A stretch of 32,241 nucleotides of DNA from JAVVEH01 sp032251435 (GTDB taxonomy: Bacteria > Verrucomicrobiota > Lentisphaeria > Oligosphaerales > MVZH01), in the NCBI GenBank assembly GCA_032251435.1, contig JAVVEH010000047.1, positions 1 through 32,241 on the forward strand, given 5' to 3'. Below the pieces are notes generated by a model that saw only the letters and a list, made by a program, of their open reading frames with translations, was not told the origin of the DNA and did no database searches. A program made the translations under genes and the position numbers. Every line of letters starts with the position of its first letter. Position 1 is the first letter of the stretch. Positions 1 to 6,784 of the stretch are shown piece after piece.

Positions 1-38
1 GGACGAAACTTAAACATCTTTATCCGCATCTTTAAATT

Positions 39-260
39 TTACATTGTACTAGCACCATTTTCTACGATCTTTTTGATCACAGAATCCAGTTGAGAAGATC
101 CGCCAGCTCTATTGATAGAAACGCGATCTATCCCCATTCGGCTTAGAATAGCTGACCAGAAGACAACATCATCCTCGCCCTCGACATAAATCACCGCTTG
201 GCTTCGGTAGAAGCGATGAAGGACGCTCATTGCCCCCGATGAATATGACAGACCACTCAT
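39..260 (-). CDS. Truncated DUF4435/TOPRIM-like protein, AriB-like
   Basis: This 73-codon frame contains the segment VIYVEGEDDVVFW, which resembles the first acidic TOPRIM motif (glutamate followed by a G-x-D-D cluster) found in DUF4435 proteins and OLD-type nucleases. A glycine-rich stretch (AGGSSQ) follows, as expected for the second strand of the fold. The start codon overlaps the stop of the upstream ATPase gene (ATGA), which supports both the start and co-translation. DUF4435 proteins, including the AriB toxin of PARIS, are usually around 300 residues. Here a TAA stops the frame just after the first motif, before the expected D-x-D motif. Only 38 bases remain before the window edge, so a frameshifted remainder cannot be excluded. 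I infer a truncated or decaying effector. A deliberately short protein is possible but less likely. Confidence 0.55.
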   Translation of the reverse strand: MSGLSYSSGAMSVLHRFYRSQAVIYVEGEDDVVFWSAILSRMGIDRVSINRAGGSSQLDSVIKKIVENGASTM

Positions 261-1537
261 GAAAGAACGTCCTCCATGTCAATGATGTTATCCGGCCATT
301 GCGAAGCGATTTCCGGAGCATGTGTGGCAACTATTAGCTGGACGTTCTGATTCAATGCACGTATGGCACCAAGGAGTTTTCCCTGCCAAGTTGGGTGGAG
401 AGATAATTCTGGTTCGTCAGCAATGAAAACAGCACCGCCACGGTCCTGTAGCAATGCCTCGGCAAGGAGTATGAGCAATTGCTTTTCACCCGAGGATAGC
501 TGCTGGAAAAATATTGATTGACCCTTCTTTGTAATTTTCAACCCGCCATCTCCGGAAGAAGATTGCTCAAAGATTTTGTCCTGCGCAAAATCGTGCAGTG
601 TTTCAAGGAACAGATTAAAGAGACGGAATAGATCCTTTTTCTTGACATCCACCCGAGTGGATAGGTCAGCCAAATGGCGACTCCGACGATAAAGCGATAG
701 CGGAAGAACATCATTTACATAGAACGGCTCTTTGCTATCCTGGGCCATGCGAAGCTTTGAAAGGGATTCCTCTAGCTTGGAAACGTGTTCATCGATGCGT
801 TTAACCGTGTTCTCACTCAATGCGCCCAAATCGGCGTAAGTCCGGGTAAGATGTTCCCGAAGCTCAGCCAAGTCCATTGGTTCCTGATCATCCAAATCGA
901 ACGTGTCGAACTTTTTGTTGTAAAGAATTGACGTGAGAACTTGTTTCTGGAAAGTGGCTGAAAGTTCACTTGCTTGTGATTGCAAATTTAACTGATATGC
1001 TGTGAGCCGTTCCATCAGGTCTGCAAGACGGCTGTCGACTGGATTGAGAACTTTTTCTACCCGCCGCCCCCGCATGTGATACTCATAGTCCTCCTCTTGA
1101 AGTATTTCGCGATGAACTGAGAGCCAAGATGTCCTGATCATACTTGACATTTGCTTGCGCACAGCACGGATATCTTCGAGAAACCTTGACGTTATCCGGC
1201 GCCTATATTCGACGTCTCTAGGAACTAGGGGTAAGCGGTAAGTCTTCCGGCTAATTTTAAAATTCACAGTTTCAAAATAAAGATCACTGGTTATCCTTGT
1301 AACGGTAACTGTGCGAGATTTCTTGCCATCAATTAGCCGAAGACGAATCTGGTCGAATTCTGTCTTCTCAAGTAGAACTAAGTCGACCGTAAGGACGGCC
1401 TGCAAAGCGTTCATTAATGTCGTCTTCCCCGTCCCGTTTTGTCCTATAAATATGTTCACATCAGGAAACAGTGAAGAATTCAGGCTGAGCCTTCCCCAAA
1501 AACCATCGATCTCAATTTGTTCAAGCGTGAACATCAT
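257..1537 (-). CDS. ABC-type AAA ATPase (AAA_15/AAA_21), AriA-like
   Basis: This 426-residue ATPase has Walker A GQNGTGKTT at residues 32-40, an ABC-like signature LSSGEKQL near 347, Walker B VFIADEPELSLHP near 370 and an H-loop histidine (ATHAPE) near 405. Between them lies a long helical, charged region, as in OLD/Rad50-like defence ATPases. The start (tandem ATGs, first at 1537) overlaps the methyltransferase stop by 4 bases, with GAGG about 6 bases upstream. The next gene is a TOPRIM-like DUF4435 fragment, also overlapping by 4 bases. An AAA ATPase followed by a DUF4435 protein is the AriA-AriB arrangement of PARIS, in which the ATPase senses phage anti-restriction proteins and releases the toxin. 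Gabija has its TOPRIM fused and Septu pairs with an HNH nuclease, so both fit less well. The gene is visibly AT-richer than the core genes. The ATPase call is firm; the PARIS label is inference. Confidence 0.85.
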   Translation of the reverse strand: MMFTLEQIEIDGFWGRLSLNSSLFPDVNIFIGQNGTGKTTLMNALQAVLTVDLVLLEKTEFDQIRLRLIDGKKSRTVTVTRITSDLYFETVNFKISRKTYRLPLVPRDVEYRRRITSRFLEDIRAVRKQMSSMIRTSWLSVHREILQEEDYEYHMRGRRVEKVLNPVDSRLADLMERLTAYQLNLQSQASELSATFQKQVLTSILYNKKFDTFDLDDQEPMDLAELREHLTRTYADLGALSENTVKRIDEHVSKLEESLSKLRMAQDSKEPFYVNDVLPLSLYRRSRHLADLSTRVDVKKKDLFRLFNLFLETLHDFAQDKIFEQSSSGDGGLKITKKGQSIFFQQLSSGEKQLLILLAEALLQDRGGAVFIADEPELSLHPTWQGKLLGAIRALNQNVQLIVATHAPEIASQWPDNIIDMEDVLS

Positions 1538-4500
1538 TCGTTCCTCGATTTGCTAACGTTATAGGTTTTGAGGCAAGCTGCACCCTCGTCCAGCTTTCCA
1601 AACCACTCCAGCGCCTGGGCCTGGAAATCGTCCGGCGTGTTGGTGTTGGCCAAAATGGTTCGGTATTCGGATTCGGTCAGGCTGTAGAGATGGGCGACTC
1701 GGGCGTCGAGTTCGGCTTCCGTTTGCACAATGGGCTCTTGCTGGAGCGCCGACACCAGCCGATCCACTTCCGCTTGTGTTGCGGAGTCCGCGGGCGGAAT
1801 GGGCACGTCTTGCATGTATTGCGAGAAAAAGCGAAGCCGTCCGCTGTTCCACGGATCGCCGAGGGCTTGGAAATTATGCCTGGCATACCAGTCAAAAATT
1901 CGGCTGTTCAGGCAGGCCGCCAACACTGGCGTAGCATCAGGAATGAAATAAGTGGTATTGCCACTGAAATAGCCTTCGCAATCCAGGAAGCCACGCATGA
2001 GTTTGGCAATATCGGGATAGATAAACTTTCTAGTAGAAAAATCCTCGTAATATGCAATGTTATCCTGAATTTCGAACCATTCATATGATCCAGGCTTGCG
2101 ACCTCGCCCTATTTCTCCCGGCAATTTAACCTTGAGATCATTTTTGAATTGGCTCAAGTGGGCTTCTATCGCTGGATAATCGGAGATATTGATTCCCCGC
2201 CGCGTAAATATCAGGTACAAGTCATGCCATTCGCCATGCCAGCGTTTGATGTCCTGCCCCCGCAGCCAGGGTTTGATCACTTCCGCGCTCCTGGGGTCTT
2301 CGGCGATCAGGCGGTCACGGGTTACCTGGTCAATGACGAACGCCTCGTTGAAACCAGTTTTTATGCCGTAATAGAACCGTCCTCCAACCAACTCTCCCAG
2401 CGGTGTGCCGTTGGCTTTGAGCTTGTCGAGGATGGCGATGACCCCTGGGCGTTCGAGAGTCCAGCCCTCTTCGGTCAGGGTTGACTGCCGGCAGGTGAAA
2501 CCATGCTCACGCACCAGGGCGGGGACATCGGCAATGTCCTGGACTGTCTTCGCCCCCGCGATGGTCACGGCGGCGTCCGCTGCGAAATCCGCATTCTGAT
2601 AGAGCAGAATGCATGGATCGGTTCCGGCTTCGAATACGGGCAGTTCGCCAAAATCGACCAATTGTTTGATAGTTGTCCGGGTGGCGAAGAAATGACGGAG
2701 CGCTTTCCCGTAGCCTGCCCGCATGAATTTGTTGGACGAGATGTAGAACAGAAAACCGCCCGCCACAAGAACCCTGGAACCCAATTCGTAGAAAAGGCAG
2801 TACAGGTCGGCTGTCCGTGCGAAGGTCGCAAATCCCTGGTTGCCATAGGCGACTTTGGCATCTTCCGGCAGTTTCTGTATCTGGACATACGGCGGATTGC
2901 CGATCACTACATCGACCCCATCGGAAATCCCAAACATCCATTCGGGATCGAAGAAGGGGGCGGAGATGTTCTGGTCGTAGGGATCCCAGGCGGCGAGCTG
3001 GCGGGAGGCTTCGGCGGACATGCCGCCGTCGGCGAGGACGGCGGCGATCTGTTTGCGGAGTTCGCAATCTTTTTTCTGAAGATCGAGTTTGTCCTTGCGC
3101 CGCTGGGCGGCGAAATGCTTGTGGCGGACGGCTTTGAGTTCCGCTTCGAGTTTCGGCAGCCGCTGGTCGAAAAGCAGCATCTGTCCGGCGTTGTTCTGTC
3201 CCTTGTCGAGCGAGATCAGGGTATTGGCGGCGACGAATTTGGTTTCCAGATTGGGGAGCGGGCGGACGCCGCAGTTTTTCGCCTTGTCCCGGTTGGTGCG
3301 CTGATCGCAGAGCAGGGAGATGAAAAAACGCAGTTTGGAGATTTGGATGGCGATGGGCTGGATGTCGACCCCGTAGATGCAGTTTTCGATGAGGTAGAGC
3401 TTGCGGCCATAGTCGTCGTCGTTGTCGCGGAAGGTGCGTTCGAGTTCCTCGCGCATGGGGGCGGAGTCCAGTTTGTCGAGCTGCCGCTGCTTCCAGCGGA
3501 CATTGCCGGGATCGAGTTTGCCGAGGATGAAGACCAGCTTGTGGAGAATGCCCATGGGGAAGGCGCCCGACCCGCAGGCCGGGTCGAGGATCTTGCTGGC
3601 GTCGATGGCGTCGATCAGGGCATCGACTTCCTGGTCGTCGAAGGGCACCGGGGTGTCGCTGTAGGAGAATAATTGAGAAAGTAGCACAGACATTCTTGTC
3701 TGTGATTCGGAAGGTAGCGCAGACATTCCTGTCTGCGATGAAGAAGGTAGAGAAGAAGAGCCACAGACAGGAATGTCTGTGCTACCTTTGTGGAGCCAAT
3801 AGTTGGCGGGGGGGAGTTTGGCTTTGACGGGGTTGTCGTCGATGTAGCGCAGGAAATGCTCGTATTGCTTCTGGCTGCGGACGATGTGGTCGTAGGATTC
3901 TTCGAGCCAGAAGGTGCCGGTGGTGCCAAGAAGCTTGTTGGCTTCGCGGGCGGCGGCGCCTTTGATGCCTTTCAGAAGTTTGGACAGATCGTGCCCTTCG
4001 ACCGGCTCGATGAGGGCGTGGATGTGGTTGGGCATGATCACGGCGGCATGGAGATGAAGACGTTCGCCATCGAATTTGCAGAGGCAGTTTTGGACAGCCT
4101 CGCGCACATCCTTGCGGGCCAGGGCGCAGGCGCCCATGCCGGCATCGAGCCAGGCTTCCAGCTTGTCGCCGAAGCGTTCATCGTATTCGGCCCAGTCGTC
4201 CTCGCTCCACGGCTCGGGATGGTGCTGTTTCCAGATGTCGCGCTCTTCCTTCCAGGCGCGGAGCTTGCTTTGCGGGAGGGAGTCCGCGAGCCGGAAGTTG
4301 ACCCAATAGATGCTGCCGTCTTTGTGCCAGTGCGGCAGATTACGCCGGGTCTTGACGACGGAAGGTGGCACAGACATTCCTGTCTGTGATTCGGGGGATT
4401 CCGCAGACAGGAATGTCTGTGCTACCTTCTGTTCGATATAGGCTTTCAGAGATTCATCGACCATGTAGTTGACGATTTCGCGGGGGGTGTAGAAGGAGCC

Positions 4501-5970
4501 GGTCTGTTTGCGCGCAGTGGTGCCGGTTTCGGGATTGTAGCTGGCCAGCAGATTCTCGAAGACCTTGCCGAGCAGTTCCGGGTCGAGGGCGATTTCCTCA
4601 TCGATCGGGGTGTTCTCGGTGACCGTGAACTTGTAGCTGTCGAGCAGGTGGATCAGCCCCCGGACCTTTTCGTTCTTGCGGCGGTTGTCGCCGTAGGCGT
4701 CGCTGAGGTCGAGGGTTTGGTAGTCGGAGAAGAACAGGAAATTGGGGACGGTCGGTCGTTTTTTCGGATTGCGGGTAAAGCCGTCGACATAGAGGACTTT
4801 GCCCTTTTCATCCTCCTTGTCCAGGCAATCGAAGAGCCCGCCGTTGAGAAACGGGATGTCCTCGAAGAGCTTCAGGGCGTCGGCTTGGGGAATGGCATAC
4901 AGGGACTGGTAGCGATATAGATTCTTGACCCCGTATTCTTCCTTGTTGTCTTCAAGCCCGCCCTCCCTGGCGAAGCGGCGGAAATCCTGTCCGCCGGCAT
5001 TCATGCGCTGGTTGAGGGTGCCGAAAAACAGGTTCTGGAGGATGGCCAGGTAGAACGAGCTGTCGGCGGCGTCCAGCGACTTGAGCAGTCCCTTCAGTTT
5101 CCGTTCGCTGAACAGGTGCTCGGGAATCAGGCCTTTTTCCTTGAGGAACCAGCAGAAGATCAGGCGGGTGAGCAGGCGGATGACGCAGGTCGCCTTGCGG
5201 GTGGCGGTGTCTTTTTCGACATCGTCCGGAAAATCGACGTGTCCGAGCGCCCAGAAATACCAGTCGGCCAGCTCGCGGTAGAACTTCTTGTTGAGTTCGT
5301 TGGTGTCGAGGGTCTTGCGCCAGGCTTCGTGGAGTTGGACGAAACTGTGGCATTCGTGTTTTTCCGAGAGCACTGGCAGGGCCAGATCGTTGAGGATTTC
5401 GACATGCGCCCGGTGCGGATTCCGCAGGCGGATATCTTTGATCTGCGTGACTTTCTCCAGAACATCCTTGTTGCTGTCCTTTTTGTTCAGGCGCCGTTCG
5501 ATGATGGCCAGAGTGACGGTTTCGCCATGAACAAAGAGAATAATCACCGGCATGGGGAAGAGCCGGTTGACGGCACGGGTGATCTGAGCCAGGTCGGTGC
5601 GGGTGTAGTGCGGACTCCGCAAGCGCACTGCGGCAAAGACATACGATTCCATGGCCTTGCCATCGAAAATGCCGCTGCTATCAAATAACTCAAGCTGACC
5701 ACTGCCCGCCTGCCGGATGTCGCTGTCCTGCATCTGGAACAGAATATCCGCCGCCACCCACTCGCCGACCAGGGCTTTGTCGCGGTTGAGGGTCTGTCCG
5801 GAGAGTTCTTCGATGGTGGCGATGAAGGTCTCCGGCGACTCGTCGGGGAGGGACGGGAAGCGGTCGCTGGCGTAGCCGAGGGTTTCCAGCAGGCTGATAG
5901 AACTGGCCCGCAGGGTCTCCGGGTTGAACACCGCGAGAGTGTTTTGAATGGCTTGTTTGAGGTCTTTCAT
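1534..5970 (-). CDS. Eco57I/TaqI-like DNA methyltransferase with in-frame RAYT insertion
   Basis: This 1478-residue protein is a class I adenine-type DNA methyltransferase of the Eco57I/PglX-like family. Residues 1-480 form the long N-terminal region seen in large type IIG, BREX and DISARM-like enzymes. TGSFYTPREIV (490-500) precedes the catalytic domain. DPACGSGAF (796-804) binds AdoMet, GVDIQPIAIQISKLR follows near 867, and NPPY (1025) is the amino-methylase motif. The C-terminus (about 1260-1400, with KPWLRGQDIKRW and GRKPGSYEWFEIQD) resembles the TaqI-type specificity domain. I see no clear PD-ExK nuclease motif. Residues about 516-765 are a foreign in-frame insertion (see the mobile element), lying between the TGSFYTP and DPACGSG motifs. 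Without it the protein would be about 1230 residues, normal for the family. The gene starts 6 bases after the RhuM stop and overlaps the ATPase start. It probably modifies host DNA for the helicase/nuclease encoded upstream. Confidence 0.9.
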   Translation of the reverse strand: MKDLKQAIQNTLAVFNPETLRASSISLLETLGYASDRFPSLPDESPETFIATIEELSGQTLNRDKALVGEWVAADILFQMQDSDIRQAGSGQLELFDSSGIFDGKAMESYVFAAVRLRSPHYTRTDLAQITRAVNRLFPMPVIILFVHGETVTLAIIERRLNKKDSNKDVLEKVTQIKDIRLRNPHRAHVEILNDLALPVLSEKHECHSFVQLHEAWRKTLDTNELNKKFYRELADWYFWALGHVDFPDDVEKDTATRKATCVIRLLTRLIFCWFLKEKGLIPEHLFSERKLKGLLKSLDAADSSFYLAILQNLFFGTLNQRMNAGGQDFRRFAREGGLEDNKEEYGVKNLYRYQSLYAIPQADALKLFEDIPFLNGGLFDCLDKEDEKGKVLYVDGFTRNPKKRPTVPNFLFFSDYQTLDLSDAYGDNRRKNEKVRGLIHLLDSYKFTVTENTPIDEEIALDPELLGKVFENLLASYNPETGTTARKQTGSFYTPREIVNYMVDESLKAYIEQKVAQTFLSAESPESQTGMSVPPSVVKTRRNLPHWHKDGSIYWVNFRLADSLPQSKLRAWKEERDIWKQHHPEPWSEDDWAEYDERFGDKLEAWLDAGMGACALARKDVREAVQNCLCKFDGERLHLHAAVIMPNHIHALIEPVEGHDLSKLLKGIKGAAAREANKLLGTTGTFWLEESYDHIVRSQKQYEHFLRYIDDNPVKAKLPPANYWLHKGSTDIPVCGSSSLPSSSQTGMSALPSESQTRMSVLLSQLFSYSDTPVPFDDQEVDALIDAIDASKILDPACGSGAFPMGILHKLVFILGKLDPGNVRWKQRQLDKLDSAPMREELERTFRDNDDDYGRKLYLIENCIYGVDIQPIAIQISKLRFFISLLCDQRTNRDKAKNCGVRPLPNLETKFVAANTLISLDKGQNNAGQMLLFDQRLPKLEAELKAVRHKHFAAQRRKDKLDLQKKDCELRKQIAAVLADGGMSAEASRQLAAWDPYDQNISAPFFDPEWMFGISDGVDVVIGNPPYVQIQKLPEDAKVAYGNQGFATFARTADLYCLFYELGSRVLVAGGFLFYISSNKFMRAGYGKALRHFFATRTTIKQLVDFGELPVFEAGTDPCILLYQNADFAADAAVTIAGAKTVQDIADVPALVREHGFTCRQSTLTEEGWTLERPGVIAILDKLKANGTPLGELVGGRFYYGIKTGFNEAFVIDQVTRDRLIAEDPRSAEVIKPWLRGQDIKRWHGEWHDLYLIFTRRGINISDYPAIEAHLSQFKNDLKVKLPGEIGRGRKPGSYEWFEIQDNIAYYEDFSTRKFIYPDIAKLMRGFLDCEGYFSGNTTYFIPDATPVLAACLNSRIFDWYARHNFQALGDPWNSGRLRFFSQYMQDVPIPPADSATQAEVDRLVSALQQEPIVQTEAELDARVAHLYSLTESEYRTILANTNTPDDFQAQALEWFGKLDEGAACLKTYNVSKSRNE
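3685..3781. repeat. Three REP-like palindromes at the 3' end of the RAYT insertion
   Basis: Three hairpins lie at 3685-3704, 3718-3737 and 3762-3781. Each has 8-bp arms of the type CACAGACA/TGTCTGTG around a 4-base centre (TTCT, TTCC, GGAA). The middle copy has CGCAGACA/TGTCTGCG arms, a compensated change that keeps the pairing. The first two share one orientation and the third is inverted, as in clustered REP sequences. They are translated within the methyltransferase as TDIPVCG-, QTGMSAL- and QTRMSVL-type peptides. Confidence 0.9.
4369..4421. repeat. Inverted pair of REP-like palindromes at the 5' end of the RAYT insertion
   Basis: Hairpins at 4369-4388 and 4402-4421 use the same CACAGACA/TGTCTGTG arms around TTCC and GGAA centres, facing each other like a BIME pair. 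They are read in-frame as AQTFLSA and QTGMSVP in the methyltransferase fusion. Together with the cluster at the other end they bracket the RAYT domain, the arrangement expected of a RAYT and the repeats it recognises. Confidence 0.9.
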
Positions 5971-5976
5971 TCGGTG

Positions 5977-6555
5977 TCAGTCTCCCCGGCCTTCGGGAAG
6001 GTCCCTGGCCGCTTTCTCGAGTGCTTTCAAGGCGTCCGCCGCCCCGGCTGTCGCGGATATACGCTCGAGCCACTCGTCGAAATAGTCGGGCACACCGGAA
6101 TCTGGCAGCGGCGGATTCTTCAAGCGTTCGTCGTCCATGACGAAGCCTTTGAGCATGTATTCCCGCAGGCGCTCGGTAGCCCAGATCCGAAACCGGGTGG
6201 CGATCAGACTTTTCACCCGGTAGCCGACGGAGATGATCATGTCCAGATTGTAGTGGTCGAGTTGGCGGTTTACTTGGCGGCTACCTTCTTGGCGAACTGT
6301 TAAGAAATTCTTAATAGTTGCCGCCGGATTGAGTTCACCTTCCTCAAATATGTTGCGGATGTGCATGCTGATGTTGGGCACACTGGTCTGGAAAAGATCG
6401 GCCATGAGCTGTTGCGTCATCCAGATGGTTTCGTCCTCGAAGCGACACTGGATTTTAACCGTGCCATCCTCGGTCTGGTAGAGGACAATCTCGCCGCGTC
6501 CTCCGGATTCTTTCGCCGGGTTGTTTCCAGGTTGTTTCAGTTTTTTCGGTGGCAT
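5977..6555 (-). CDS. RhuM-type protein, short C-terminus
   Basis: This 192-residue protein matches the N-terminal domain of the RhuM (virulence protein) family: a short beta-rich opening (IVLYQTEDGTVKIQCRF), WMTQQLMADLFQTS with the look of a helix-turn-helix, then IFEEGEL, YNLDMIISVGYRVKS and FRIWATERLREYMLKGFVMDDERLKNP. Family members often run beyond 300 residues, continuing into an ERIRDIRASEKRFYQ-like region. Here the protein diverges after DYFDEWLERI and stops soon after, so it lacks the usual C-terminal part. The start at 6555 is preferred over one 36 codons upstream because it has AGGA 5 bases before it and the extra residues show no family similarity. RhuM genes are frequent companions of restriction-modification operons, but their biochemical role is not established. 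The stop is 6 bases before the methyltransferase start. Confidence 0.85.
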   Translation of the reverse strand: MPPKKLKQPGNNPAKESGGRGEIVLYQTEDGTVKIQCRFEDETIWMTQQLMADLFQTSVPNISMHIRNIFEEGELNPAATIKNFLTVRQEGSRQVNRQLDHYNLDMIISVGYRVKSLIATRFRIWATERLREYMLKGFVMDDERLKNPPLPDSGVPDYFDEWLERISATAGAADALKALEKAARDLPEGRGD

Positions 6556-6784
6556 TGTTCCTATCCGACTCTTTTCAACCACTAATTGACACTCATGGAC
6601 GCTAATTGAATTTCCGCTGGCAGTGTGAAGGCGCTCATCTTTTTCACCCAATTTATTACCCAATTAAATAGGGCGTTACCCAGTTAAGCTTGCGACCCGG
6701 CATTCAGGACCTGCCACATCACGTCACGCCCGCGGCTCAAGCATGCGATCTGTCCGTCTTTCTGCATATCCCAGTGTTTTCATG

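Larger units (their letters stand above)
3676..4428 (-). mobile_element. REP-associated tyrosine transposase (Y1/HUH) element inserted in-frame
   Basis: This ~750-bp segment lies inside the methyltransferase gene. It encodes RRNLPHWHKDGSIYWVNFRLA near the start, the HUH metal-binding motif in NHIHALI (fusion residues 648-654) and a candidate catalytic tyrosine (Y693) in FWLEESYDHIVRS, followed by YIDDNPVKA. These are hallmarks of the IS200-like/RAYT family. REP-like palindromes sit at both ends (two on the 5' side and three on the 3' side in the gene's direction), with terminal GGTAGCACAGAC-type sequences inverted relative to each other. No stop codon remains in the frame, so the transposase is read as an internal domain. 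An internal ATG near residue 532 could allow separate translation, but that product would run on into the methyltransferase half. The length is a multiple of three, and removing it joins EQK to SQLFSYSD, as in uninterrupted relatives. Confidence 0.9.

Noticed and set aside
2503..3672. Long plus-strand open frame opposite the methyltransferase
   Set aside because: It is antisense to the catalytic domain with its conserved motifs. The product is Gly/Val/Asp-rich without recognisable domains, as expected from reversed GC-rich codons.
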